This document shows positions 1 through 8,204 of a DNA stretch of 64,000 nucleotides, one piece after another. The notes under the pieces are model-generated. The model did not search any database and was not told where the DNA came from. It saw nothing but the letters and a program-made list of their open reading frames with translations. Source of the DNA: Streptomyces clavuligerus (GTDB taxonomy: Bacteria > Actinomycetota > Actinomycetes > Streptomycetales > Streptomycetaceae). The DNA lies in the NCBI RefSeq assembly GCF_005519465.1, contig NZ_CP027858.1, forward strand, positions 1,674,001 through 1,738,000. The letters are read 5' to 3'. Made by a program: the position numbers and the translations under genes. Every line of letters starts with the position of its first letter. Within the stretch, counting starts at the first letter, position 1.

Positions 1-130
1 GCCGAGTAGAAGGAGGGATCATCGAGGAGTCTGCCGCGCCCATCTATCACTGGCGGCCCGGCTCATCCAAGCCTCTCTTTCTCCGGACCATTCTCCTGTC
101 ACCTCAAGGACGGACGACAGGAACGCAGTC

Positions 131-397
131 ATGCCTCAGGCAATCTCACCGAACGAAACGGCATTCTTGAGCCTGCCGCAGGCAGCCACATATCTGGGGC
201 TCTCCCCGAACACCCTTTATGTCTGGCGTCACCGGCGTCAGGGACCGCCGAGCTTCCGCATGGGCCGTCGCGTCATGTACCGGATCACGGCGCTCGACGA
301 GTGGGTGCGAGCCCAAGAGCTGTCCAATTCACGGTCGAACCCCTCTCTTGACCCGCTTCGTCAAAAACCTCAGGCCCGCACGCGCAGGGTCGCATAG
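131..397 (+). CDS. Excisionase-like helix-turn-helix protein of an integrated element
   Basis: An 88-residue protein with one winged helix-turn-helix of the excisionase/MerR-like (HTH_17) type over about residues 13-60. The core reads LPQAATYLGLSPNTLYVW, followed by a basic wing and a short basic tail (QARTRR). Such proteins bind the att region and steer the neighbouring integrase toward excision. It lies 124 bp upstream of the integrase on the same strand, the usual xis-int order of pSAM2-like actinomycete integrative elements. An AGGA ribosome site sits about 9 bases before the ATG. It could instead be a small regulator; the excisionase role is inferred from size and position. Confidence 0.8.
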   Translation: MPQAISPNETAFLSLPQAATYLGLSPNTLYVWRHRRQGPPSFRMGRRVMYRITALDEWVRAQELSNSRSNPSLDPLRQKPQARTRRVA

Positions 398-521
398 AGA
401 AAATCCCCCTCGAAAAATTCTTCAGAGAAATCTCCGGATTCGGGATAAGGACTGGCTCCAGCCAGCGTCCTGAACACCCATTCGGAAGGAATCACCGCAC
501 CATAAGGGGAGCACCAAGCGC

Positions 522-1955
522 GTGGCTGGTTACATAGAGGACCGATGGCTGAAGAAGCGGCCGAACAAGGAGACCGGCAAGCGCGAGCGCACCGCCCTGT
601 ACGGCAAGGGCCTGCGGTACCGGTCAAGGGGATACCCAGCGTGCAGGATCGTTCATTCACCACGAGCGAGGACGCCAAGAAATGGCTGGCGACCGCCCGG
701 ACCGACTCCAGCCGGGGCGAGTTCATCGACCCCCGCGATGGCGCGATCTCGGTCGGCGACTACATCGTGGAGCACTGGTGGCCGGGACGGACCGATGAGC
801 CCTCGACCGCCGGCCCGATGGCCAGCCGGATCAACAACCACCTCATACCGCTGCTCGGCGAGGTCGCGCTGCGGGACATCGACGCGTCCACCCTGCGTAC
901 TTTCAAGGCAACTCTGCTGACACGGGTCGAGGACTCGACCGCGGAGGTGATCTGGGGGCACCTCTCGTCCGTCCTCAACAGCGCCGTGGACGATCAGCGG
1001 CTGCTGCGGAACCCGCTCAAGGTCCACAAGAGTGTCAAGGCCCCGCGTGCCAAGGAGAAGAAGGGCAAGGCGTGGTCCCGGACGACCGTCAACGCCGTTC
1101 GGGAGCACCTTCAGGAGCGCTACCGGTTGGCCGTGGACCTGGGGCTCGGGCTCGGCCTTCGCCAGGGTGAGGCGTTCGGCCTGGCGGAGGAGGACTTCGA
1201 CCTCAAGAACATGGTCGTGCGCATCCGGCGTCAGCTCCGGTGGGACACGAAGGGTCGTCCGTACTTCTGCCTGCCCAAGGGCGGCAAAACGCGGGATGTG
1301 CCGCTCTCTCCCAGCCTTGCGGCCCGCGCCCGCGGGCACTTCCGCCGGTTCCCTTCGACAGCATGCACCCTTCCCTGGAGGAACCCGGAGCCTCCGGCCA
1401 ACGCTCTGGAGGAGCGGCAGCGGCGGCCGATCACCGCACAGCTCGTGCTGACCACCTCCCACGGGAACCGGATCTACTACAAGACCTGGAACGAGCGGAG
1501 CTGGCGGCCCGCGCTCGCGGCCGTCGGGCTGCTCACGGTGATCGGCGAGAAGACTCAGGAGTACGGCGGCCGGGTCCGCCGCTACCCCGTCTACGCGTCG
1601 TCACGCTCGGACATGTTCCATGTCCTGCGGCACACCTACGCCAGCGTGCAGCTTGAGGCCGGCGAGTCCGTGGTGAGCCTCGCGGTCTGGCTCGGGCACT
1701 CCTCCCCCAAGATCACGCTCGACCACTACGCTCACTTCATGCCCGGTGCCGGGCGGCGCGGTCTGGCGGCCATGGACTCCTGGCTCGCCGACGCCGGGCG
1801 CAAAGTCCCTGAGAAGTCCCTGGCGGCCGGGATGGGGCATTGCTTCCGCTCAGAAATCGCAGGTCAACGGCATGATCGGAACAGCGGACGGGATGAAGGT
1901 GAAGTACAAGGAGACGGCCCGGGGCGGGCTCGCGGTGAACATCATCGAGTGCTGA
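522..1955 (+). pseudogene. Tyrosine site-specific integrase, interrupted by two compensating frameshifts
   Basis: Phage-type tyrosine recombinase that would integrate and excise the element. The natural N-terminus (MAGYIEDRWLKKRP) reads from 522. The body (core-binding and catalytic domains) reads one base out of register, and the C-terminus (KYKETARGGLAVNIIEC) returns to the 522 frame and stops at 1955. The first break is near 632, where restoring one G gives YRVKGIPSVQ. The second is between about 1815 and 1860. Catalytic elements are all visible: Arg in LRQGEAFGL, Lys in KGGKTRDVPL, HVLRH, WLGHSS and the nucleophilic Tyr in LDHYAHF (codon 1727-1729). Restored length is about 478 codons, normal for the family. 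The frame running on to 2098 is an artefact of the second shift. Either a real decayed gene or two sequencing errors. Confidence 0.85.
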
Positions 1956-1969
1956 GTCCCTACGGCCCG

Positions 1970-2005
1970 GGCCCCGGTCGGCGCGTTCTCGCGTCGGCCG
2001 GGGCC
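1970..2005 (+). terminator. Hairpin terminator after the integrase
   Basis: Sixteen-base arms (1970-1985 and 1990-2005) pair with two G-U wobbles around a TTCT loop and are followed by TTCTTGT. It begins 15 bases after the in-frame integrase stop at 1955, which supports that stop rather than the longer shifted frame. Confidence 0.75.
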
Positions 2006-2037
2006 TTCTTGTCGCTCGGGCGGGGTGGGGAGTGGAG

Positions 2038-2783
2038 GAGGGTCAGAGGAGGTTGGTCATGGTGGACCAGCCGTCGCCGATCTTGCGGGTGTCCGTGATC
2101 GCACTGCCGTTGCTCGCGTAGATCGTCAGATCACCCGTGGCCCGGTCCACCGCCACGATGTCGCTCGTCCCGTCCTTGTTCAGATCCGCCATCGTCAGCT
2201 TGTCCTTCAGATGGAAACTCGACCCGATCACCGCCGAACCGTTCAGACCACTGCCATTGCTCGGATACAACGAGAGCTGACCACTCGTCTCATTCGTCGC
2301 CACGACATCCGCCCTGCCGTCCCCCGTGAAATCACCCACCGCGAGGTTCTTCACACTCCCCCACCCCGACGTCCCCAACACCACAGGACCCGAAAAACCC
2401 GAACCCGACGACGGATACAGCAACAGATTCGCCGTATCCCTCGTAATCGCCACCACATCAGCCTTGCCGTCACCCGTGAAATCACCGACAGCGAGCTGCT
2501 CAATATTCGTCCACCCACGACCGACCTGCACCGCAGCATTCAACGAACCATTACCCCGGCCCGTCCACAGATGCAGATCACCCGTCACCCGATCCACCGC
2601 GACGACATCACCCCGGCCGTCCCCATTCACATCACCCGCCGACGCCAAATCCTTCGCCGCCCACCCCGGACCCACCACCCGCGTCGCGAACGACAGATCC
2701 GCCCCCGTCTCGAACAACCTCAACTCACCCGCATCCGAAATACCCAACAGATCATCACGACCATCACCCGTGAAATCACGGGC
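2038..2783. repeat. Direct repeat copy 1: 746-bp VCBS-module cassette
   Basis: Matches 3249-3994 with an offset of 1211 bases. I count four mismatches, all synonymous. The identity ends sharply just upstream of the ARDFTGDG junction and extends about 5 bases beyond the stop codon. Confidence 0.97.
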
Positions 2784-3170
2784 GGGGATGGTGGGCGGGT
2801 ACGGCTCGGCCGGGTCTGAGCCGAGGCCGTGGCGGGGGCCGCAGGTCGGCCAGGCGCCTTCGCCCTGGCCGGCGAGAACCTTTTCGGCGGTGAGTATCTG
2901 CTGCTTCTTGGTCGCCTGGTGCGGGTAGGCGGCGTAGTCCGCGCCGCCGTAGGCGCGCCAGGTCTGGAGGGAGAACTGGAGGCCGCCGTAGTAGCCGTTG
3001 CCGGTGTTGATCGACCAGTTGCCGCCGGACTCGCACTGGGCGACCTTGTCCCAGGTCTCCACGGAAGCGGCTTCGGCAGTGGCGGCGGCGAACGGGGCCA
3101 GAGCGGCGAGCGCCACCGTGATACCGGCGATACGGAGGCGGCCGAGGGTTGCGGACACAGATGACCTCAC
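2043..3170 (-). CDS. Secreted Rpf-like (transglycosylase) protein with C-terminal VCBS/FG-GAP repeats
   Basis: A 375-residue secreted protein. Residues 1-34 form a signal peptide ending near AEAASVE. Residues about 36-105 are a resuscitation-promoting-factor-like lysozyme fold (WDKVAQCESGGNW, with the catalytic Glu in CESGG, then GYYGGLQFS). Residues about 130-375 hold five calcium-loop FG-GAP/VCBS repeats (DFTGDGRDD, DVNGDGRGD, DFTGDGKAD, DFTGDGRAD, DLNKDGTSD), predicted to fold as a beta-propeller. It should cleave peptidoglycan outside the cell, with the propeller perhaps acting as a binding module. The C-terminal module is identical in protein sequence to that of the next gene. Its codons often end in T or in TTG, unlike the N-terminal part, which suggests module acquisition. 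Confidence 0.87.
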   Translation of the reverse strand: MRSSVSATLGRLRIAGITVALAALAPFAAATAEAASVETWDKVAQCESGGNWSINTGNGYYGGLQFSLQTWRAYGGADYAAYPHQATKKQQILTAEKVLAGQGEGAWPTCGPRHGLGSDPAEPYPPTIPARDFTGDGRDDLLGISDAGELRLFETGADLSFATRVVGPGWAAKDLASAGDVNGDGRGDVVAVDRVTGDLHLWTGRGNGSLNAAVQVGRGWTNIEQLAVGDFTGDGKADVVAITRDTANLLLYPSSGSGFSGPVVLGTSGWGSVKNLAVGDFTGDGRADVVATNETSGQLSLYPSNGSGLNGSAVIGSSFHLKDKLTMADLNKDGTSDIVAVDRATGDLTIYASNGSAITDTRKIGDGWSTMTNLL

Positions 3171-3248
3171 AGAGTGGTGAAGGGGAACAGGGTGGACAGC
3201 CGGAGAAGCCGGGGTGCCCGGTGATGAGGCACCCCTGTGCGACAGGGC

Positions 3249-3994
3249 GAGGGTCAGAGGAGGTTGGTCATGGTGGACCAGCCGTCGCCGATCTTGCGGG
3301 TGTCCGTGATCGCGCTGCCGTTGCTCGCGTAGATCGTCAGATCACCCGTGGCCCGGTCCACCGCCACGATGTCGCTCGTCCCGTCCTTGTTCAGATCCGC
3401 CATCGTCAGCTTGTCCTTCAGATGGAAACTCGACCCGATCACCGCCGAACCGTTCAGACCACTGCCATTGCTCGGATACAACGAGAGCTGACCACTCGTC
3501 TCATTCGTCGCCACGACATCCGCCCTGCCGTCCCCCGTGAAATCACCCACCGCGAGGTTCTTCACACTCCCCCACCCCGACGTCCCCAACACCACAGGAC
3601 CCGAAAAACCCGAACCCGACGACGGATACAGCAACAGATTCGCCGTATCCCTCGTAATCGCCACCACATCAGCCTTGCCATCACCCGTGAAATCACCGAC
3701 AGCAAGCTGCTCAATATTCGTCCACCCACGACCGACCTGCACCGCAGCATTCAACGAACCATTACCCCGGCCCGTCCACAGATGCAGATCACCCGTCACC
3801 CGATCCACCGCGACGACATCACCCCGGCCATCCCCATTCACATCACCCGCCGACGCCAAATCCTTCGCCGCCCACCCCGGACCCACCACCCGCGTCGCGA
3901 ACGACAGATCCGCCCCCGTCTCGAACAACCTCAACTCACCCGCATCCGAAATACCCAACAGATCATCACGACCATCACCCGTGAAATCACGGGC
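3249..3994. repeat. Direct repeat copy 2: 746-bp VCBS-module cassette
   Basis: Second copy of the cassette at 2038-2783. It encodes the same protein sequence from the first FG-GAP loop to the stop codon. Such near-identity between paralogous C-terminal modules fits recent duplication or gene conversion. Confidence 0.97.
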
Positions 3995-4576
3995 TGCGCC
4001 ATCGTCGATGATCTTGTTGTAGCGCAGGGCCTTGTAGTCGCCGTTGGGTCGGCCGTCGAAGTGCGAGGCGTTGATGGAGACTCCGGTGACATGCTTCACC
4101 GGGGTCGAGCCGAACGAGTAGTAGGAGAACTTCGTACGGGCCGCGTCCTCCCACTTCTCGAACAGGATGACGTGGTCGTAGAAGCTGTTGAGGATGTCGC
4201 CGGGCTTGAGATCACTGCGTGATATCTCATGCGAGTGGCCGGGCAGCGTCTGGGTGTTCGCGCTGGTGCCGAGGTGCCAGGCCATCGAGACATAACCCGA
4301 GCAGTCCGTCCGGTAGTTGCGGCCGTCTTGATCGGGGTGGGAGCCTCCCTGGTCGTACGGGATGCCCTTGTTGAGCCAGAACCTGGCGCGGGCGATGACC
4401 TCCGAACGGGAGATCTCGCCGTTGACCGCCGAGGCGGCGGCGACCGGGGCGGTCGCGGAGCCCGAGGGGGCCGCGTGGGCGGACGGGGCGGTGAAGGCGG
4501 TGGCCGCCACCGTGCCCGAGACAGCGAGGGCGGCGGCGAGAGCCGTGCGGGTCAGACGGGAAGGCACCGAAGCCAT
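3254..4576 (-). CDS. Secreted NlpC/P60-like amidase with C-terminal VCBS/FG-GAP repeats
   Basis: A 440-residue secreted protein: signal peptide (about residues 1-35, ending SAHA-AP), an NlpC/P60-like papain-fold domain (about 55-195) and the VCBS propeller (about 200-440). The catalytic Cys is in RTDCSGYVSMAW and the His in YDHVILFEKW, as in cell-wall or amidohydrolase members of the CHAP/NlpC superfamily. The likely substrate is a peptide or isopeptide bond in the wall, but other amide substrates are possible. A CAGGAG ribosome site precedes the ATG. The VCBS module is identical to that of the downstream Rpf-like gene, so two different catalytic heads carry the same tail. Confidence 0.85.
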   Translation of the reverse strand: MASVPSRLTRTALAAALAVSGTVAATAFTAPSAHAAPSGSATAPVAAASAVNGEISRSEVIARARFWLNKGIPYDQGGSHPDQDGRNYRTDCSGYVSMAWHLGTSANTQTLPGHSHEISRSDLKPGDILNSFYDHVILFEKWEDAARTKFSYYSFGSTPVKHVTGVSINASHFDGRPNGDYKALRYNKIIDDGAARDFTGDGRDDLLGISDAGELRLFETGADLSFATRVVGPGWAAKDLASAGDVNGDGRGDVVAVDRVTGDLHLWTGRGNGSLNAAVQVGRGWTNIEQLAVGDFTGDGKADVVAITRDTANLLLYPSSGSGFSGPVVLGTSGWGSVKNLAVGDFTGDGRADVVATNETSGQLSLYPSNGSGLNGSAVIGSSFHLKDKLTMADLNKDGTSDIVAVDRATGDLTIYASNGSAITDTRKIGDGWSTMTNLL

Positions 4577-4645
4577 GCGGAAACTCCTGAAGGCGAAGAG
4601 GAAGAGGGCGCCCGGGGACAGGGGCGGACGGCGTTCGGCCGGGGT

Positions 4646-4663
4646 CCGCGGCGGTCGCCGCGG
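4646..4663 (-). terminator. Short GC hairpin between the 89-residue gene and the NlpC gene
   Basis: Seven-base perfect arms (CCGCGGC / GCCGCGG) with a GGTC loop lie in the 125-bp gap after the stop at 4702. It could end transcription of the peptide operon. There is no T-tract, so the call is tentative. Confidence 0.35.
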
Positions 4664-4701
4664 TCAGCGGCCATGACCCGCACAGCAGAGGCGGGCGGAG
4701 G

Positions 4702-4971
4702 TCAGGACAGATCGAGGGCGAAGCCGTGGGAGTCCAGAAGGGTGTCCACCCGGCCGAGCAGCGCGGCCATCTGGGCGCGGGCCGACCGATCGCTGTCGGC
4801 GTCGACGAAGAGGAAGACGTCCAGGCCGTGTTCGTCGCGGCGGGCCCGCACATGTTCCAGGCCGTCGGAGGGTCTGGCGTGTGCCCAGAGCAGATCGTGC
4901 ACCAGGTGGACCGCCCCTTCGGCGGGCGGCCCCGCCCGGGTGCCCGTCAGAAAGGTCTGGATCACCCGCAC
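4702..4971 (-). CDS. 89-residue protein of unknown function, translationally coupled to the VIGWD peptide gene
   Basis: I do not recognise a family. The protein is soluble, with no signal peptide or membrane segment. It is acidic toward the end (DVFLFVDADSDRSARAQ, then a predicted amphipathic helix LLGRVDTLLDSHGF). The start is a GTG six bases after the stop of the upstream 64-residue peptide gene, with a second GTG two codons in; such spacing implies translational coupling. A role in handling, modifying or sensing the peptide is an inference from position only. Confidence 0.6.
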   Translation of the reverse strand: MRVIQTFLTGTRAGPPAEGAVHLVHDLLWAHARPSDGLEHVRARRDEHGLDVFLFVDADSDRSARAQMAALLGRVDTLLDSHGFALDLS

Positions 4972-4977
4972 GCCGGA

Positions 4978-5172
4978 TCAGTCCCAGCCGATGACGCGCT
5001 TGTCGGCGGGGGCCGAGTCCCAGCCGATCACGGCGGGCCCGGCACCGGCGGCCCGCACCGAGTCCCAGCCGATGACCCCGGGGGCACCCGGCGCCTCCGC
5101 CACGGTGACGAGGCCGAGGGAGAGCAGGGCGGTGACGCCGGCGGCGGAGATCAGGCGAGCGGTGCGAGACAT
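4978..5172 (-). CDS. Small secreted peptide precursor with three VIGWD repeats
   Basis: A 64-residue peptide. Residues 1-27 look like a Sec signal peptide (basic MSRTAR, hydrophobic core, VAEA cleavage site). The 37-residue mature part contains VIGWDS at 33-38, VIGWDS at 48-53 and VIGWD at the extreme C-terminus (60-64), separated by Ala/Gly/Pro-rich spacers. A G-rich ribosome site (AGGGGGAT) sits 4-5 bases before the ATG. It shares a transcript with the 89-residue gene and is divergent from a LuxR-type regulator. The regular repeats, secretion signal and adjacent regulator suggest an exported signalling peptide or a modified-peptide precursor. Function is not established. Confidence 0.8.
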   Translation of the reverse strand: MSRTARLISAAGVTALLSLGLVTVAEAPGAPGVIGWDSVRAAGAGPAVIGWDSAPADKRVIGWD

Positions 5173-5335
5173 GGAATCCCCCTGGGACAGGAACGCGTGG
5201 AAAGGACGGACGGTTGCGGTGCGCGCCGCACCGGTCCGGCCTTGCGGCCCTGGCCTGGGGTGGGGCTGGTGTGCCCCGCCGTCCCGGTGACCACCATCCT
5301 GCTCGCCCCCTCGACCCGGAGAAAGGGAGTGCGGA

Positions 5336-5366
5336 TGGCACCAAGAGGCCGGGCATCTTGGTGCCA
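5336..5366. promoter_or_regulatory. 11-bp inverted repeat between the peptide operon and the LuxR-type regulator
   Basis: TGGCACCAAGA (5336-5346) and its exact complement TCTTGGTGCCA (5356-5366) are separated by nine bases. It lies in the only shared upstream region of the divergent peptide and regulator genes, so it is a good operator candidate. A smaller AAGATcATCTT palindrome follows at about 5395-5405, close to the regulator start. It could also form an RNA hairpin. Confidence 0.6.
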
Positions 5367-5456
5367 CCTCTGGGGCTTCCGGGGCCTCGCACCTAAGATC
5401 ATCTTGAGCCGGGGGTGAGCACCGTCGGTGCCGACATCACGACTGGGGGTAGACCA

Positions 5457-6443
5457 GTGCTGGAAGTGCTGGGGCTGGAGAGACACACGGAAGCCGTCTA
5501 CCGCGGAATGCTGGCGGACCGGACCGGAGGCGTGGCCGAACTCGCCCGACATCTGGGGCTGTCCGAGTCCCAGGTGCGGGACGCCCTCGACCGCCTCGTC
5601 GATCTGGGACTGCTCACCCCGTCCCGCGAGCACACCGGGGGGCTGCGCGCGGTCAGCCCCGAAGCGGGCCTGGAACGGCTGCTCCGCCGCCAGGAGGAGG
5701 ATCTCGCCCGCCGTCAGCGGGAACTGGCGCTGAGCAAGGCCGCCGCGGCCCGCGCCGTCGCGGAGTACGCGGATCTGCGGCCGAACACGGAGACGGACGG
5801 CGCGGAGCGGCTGGTCGGACTCGACGCCATCCAGTCCCGGCTGGAGGCCCTCACCGAGGAGCTGCGCGGGGAGTGTCTGTCGATCATGCCGGGCGGTGCC
5901 CAGTCCCAGGCGAGCCTGGACGCCTCCCGGCCGCTGGACGAGAAGGCGATGGCGCGCGGGGTGGAGATGTGCGCCCTCTACCAGGACAGTGTCAGAAACG
6001 ATTCTGCGACCCTCGCCTACGCGCAGTGGACCACAGAGCACGGCGGACAGGTCCGCACCAGCCCCGTGCTGCCGCCCCGGCTGCTGATCTTCGACCGTGA
6101 GACGGCTGTCGTCCCGATCGATCCGGCCAACTCCCGCCTCGGCGCGCTGTGCACGAGGTCCCCGGGCATCGTGGCCGCGCTCGTCACCCTCTTCGAGCAG
6201 ACCTGGCAGGCCGCCGTGCCGCTCGGCGCGATTCCGCAGCAGGCGCCGCGGGACGGCATCACCCCGGGGGAACAGGAACTGCTCAAGCTGCTGGCGTCCG
6301 GGATGACCGACGAGGCCGCCGGGAAACGGCTCGGGCTGTCCCTGCGGACCGTGCGCCGCCAGATGTCCAGTCTCATGGAACGCCTCAACGCGACCAGCCG
6401 GTTCGAGGCGGGGCTCAAGGCGGCGCAGCGCGGCTGGCTCTGA
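5457..6443 (+). CDS. LuxR-family regulator with N-terminal TrmB-like winged helix
   Basis: About 328 residues. An N-terminal winged helix (residues about 1-60: EAVYRGMLADRTG, LAEL ARHLGLSE) resembles TrmB-type DNA-binding domains. A helical linker with a charged coiled-coil stretch (RRQEEDLARRQREL) follows. The C-terminus has a LuxR/GerE helix-turn-helix (TPGEQELLKLLASGMTD, KRLGLSLRTVRRQ). This two-HTH architecture is widespread in Streptomyces and generally of unknown ligand. I prefer the GTG at 5457 because GGGGGT lies 7 bases upstream; a GTG at 5415 in the same frame would add 14 residues. It is divergent from the VIGWD peptide gene, which it may control. Confidence 0.85.
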   Translation: MLEVLGLERHTEAVYRGMLADRTGGVAELARHLGLSESQVRDALDRLVDLGLLTPSREHTGGLRAVSPEAGLERLLRRQEEDLARRQRELALSKAAAARAVAEYADLRPNTETDGAERLVGLDAIQSRLEALTEELRGECLSIMPGGAQSQASLDASRPLDEKAMARGVEMCALYQDSVRNDSATLAYAQWTTEHGGQVRTSPVLPPRLLIFDRETAVVPIDPANSRLGALCTRSPGIVAALVTLFEQTWQAAVPLGAIPQQAPRDGITPGEQELLKLLASGMTDEAAGKRLGLSLRTVRRQMSSLMERLNATSRFEAGLKAAQRGWL

Positions 6444-6696
6444 CCCCGGCGCCGGCTCCCCCGGACCCCGCCGTGAGCGGCCCCGGTCCGGCGGGACGGC
6501 CCCGGACGCAACCCCGCCCCACGAGCGGCCCGGTCCCGCCCGCCGCTCCGGGGCTCCGCGCTCCCGCCGTGCGGAGCGCGGAACCCCGGCCCAGCCTGGT
6601 GCAGACGTCTCCTTGACGTCTCCTTCGACAACCCCTTCGACGTCTCCTGTGGCGTCCCCTGCGACGTCCGGCTCCGTGGAACGACGGGAGGCCGCC

Positions 6697-7946
6697 GTGC
6701 GGTGCTCACACGGACACTGGCGCAGAACGTGCGCGGGGCCGGCGGTCGCGGGGCTGCTGCTGGGACCCGCGGGGGCCGGGGCCGCCCACGCGGAGCCGGT
6801 GCCCCCGCCCGCCCCCACCTCCTCGGCCGTCCCGCCGGCCGCCCCCGGCGGCTTCCCCGTCCTCGACGGCGAGACGGCCGCGCGCCTGGACCGCGCGGTA
6901 CGGGACGCCCTGCGCGAGGCTCCGGTCCCGGGGGCGACCGTCGGCCTGTGGGCGCCCGGCAAGGGCGGCTATGTCCAGTCCTTCGGGACGGCCGACGAGG
7001 CCACCGGTGCCCCCATGACCCCCGATCTGAACCTGCGGATCGGCAGTGGGACGAAGACCTTCACGGTGACCGCGCTGCTGGAGCTGGTCGACCGGGGCGC
7101 GGTGGGTCTCGACGACACCGTCGACCGCTATGCGGACGGTGTCCCGAACGGCGACCGCATCACCCTGCGCCAGCTCGCGGGCGCGCGCAGCGGGCTCTAC
7201 AACTACTCGGAGGACGAGGACTTCTTCACCGCCCTCACCTCGAATCCGCGGCGCCCGTTCACCCCCGGGGAGCTGCTGGCGTACTCGTTCAAGCACCCGG
7301 TGCAGTTCGCTCCCGGCGCGGAGTTCCCGTACTCGAACACCAATCTCATCCTGCTGGGCCTGGTCGTGGAGAAGGCCGGTGGGGCGCCGCTGGACGTGTT
7401 CGTCCGGGACAACGTCCTGATCCCCGCCGGGCTGCACCGGACGCTCTTCCCGACCGGGGCGGAGTTCCCCGTTCCGCACGCCCACGGGTATACGGACCAG
7501 ACCGCCGACGGGCAGCGGGCGGACGCCACCGACTGGAATCCGTCCTGGGGCTGGGCCGCCGGGCGATGATCTCCGATCTGGCGGATCTGCGGCGCTGGGC
7601 GGAGGTGGTCGCGACAGGCACCCTGCTGTCCCCGGGGACCCAGGCGGAACGGCTGGAGACCTGGCCCACGACCATCCCGGGGACCGGCTACGGCCTGGGC
7701 ATCTTCACGGTCCAGGGCTGGATCGGGCACAACGGCTCACTGCCCGGGTACGAGTGCGTGGTCGTGTACCTGCCGCAGGAGCGGGCCACGATGGTCGTCC
7801 TGCTGAACACGGACATCAGCCATGACCGGCAGGAGCCCGGCACCCTCGTCGCGGAGGCGGTCACGAAGGTCGTGACCCCGGACCACGTCTACGCGCTGCC
7901 CGTGGCGACGACGGGCGCCCCGTCACCGTCGAGCACCACCTCGTAG
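6697..7946 (+). pseudogene. Secreted serine hydrolase (beta-lactamase / D-Ala-D-Ala carboxypeptidase family), one frameshift
   Basis: Class S12-type penicillin-binding hydrolase. The first frame has a signal peptide ending near AAHA-EP, the SxxK motif (IGSGTKTF) and the YxN motif (YSNTN). It then runs into a stop at 7567-7569. The next frame continues without loss (AMISDLADLRRWAEV, then the HxG-type motif GHNGSLPG) to 7946. Restoring one G in the GGG run at about 7559-7562 rejoins AAGAMIS, the usual sequence of this family. GTG 6697 is chosen because GGGAGG stands 5 bases upstream and the signal peptide starts there. Acts on D-Ala-D-Ala peptides or similar esters outside the cell if intact. 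Sequencing error or true inactivation cannot be told apart here. Confidence 0.85.
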
Positions 7947-7983
7947 GTTTCCGAGGACAGGGGCGGGCCCGGCGGACGGGGCG

Positions 7984-8133
7984 TCACGGCTGCTGCGGCG
8001 GGAGCTCCGTGTCGTTCTCCCCCTCGGCCTGCGACGGCGTGGTCCGGGGCACGTCCGGGTGGACCTCCTCGACGGGTTCGTCGGTCTCGCCCTCGGCCTG
8101 CGACGGGGTGGGGTACTCCTCGTACTCACTCAT
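7984..8133 (-). CDS. 49-residue acidic hydrophilic protein with an internal repeat
   Basis: Below the usual size cut-off but well supported. ATG at 8131-8133 is preceded by GAGG at suitable distance, and codon bias is typical. The sequence contains two copies of TPSQAEGE (T/N)D, at residues about 9-18 and 32-41, in an acidic, proline-rich, probably disordered chain. Small hydrophilic proteins with a TPSQAEGE motif recur in Streptomyces to my knowledge, but I know of no function. It stands alone between the serine hydrolase and the CopD-like gene. Confidence 0.7.
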   Translation of the reverse strand: MSEYEEYPTPSQAEGETDEPVEEVHPDVPRTTPSQAEGENDTELPPQQP

Positions 8134-8137
8134 GCCC

Positions 8138-8163
8138 GATCCTCACTTTTGATCCTCACTTTT
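8138..8163. repeat. Perfect 13-bp tandem duplication over the ribosome-binding site of the 49-residue gene
   Basis: GATCCTCACTTTT occurs twice in direct succession (8138-8150, 8151-8163). On the coding (minus) strand each copy contains a GTGAGGATC ribosome-site-like segment, so the leader has a duplicated Shine-Dalgarno. Confidence 0.85.
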
Positions 8164-8204
8164 CGGTACAGATCGCTGCGATCGTAGCGCGGAGCGCCGA
8201 CGGG

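Noticed and set aside
1..130. Search for an att site or tRNA gene linked to the integrase
   Set aside because: No tRNA-like sequence or repeated att core is visible here or after the integrase; the other element end is outside the window.
1956..2098. Extension of the integrase frame to 2098
   Set aside because: The frame crosses a strong terminator hairpin and has no integrase similarity; the conserved C-terminus ends at 1955 in the original frame.
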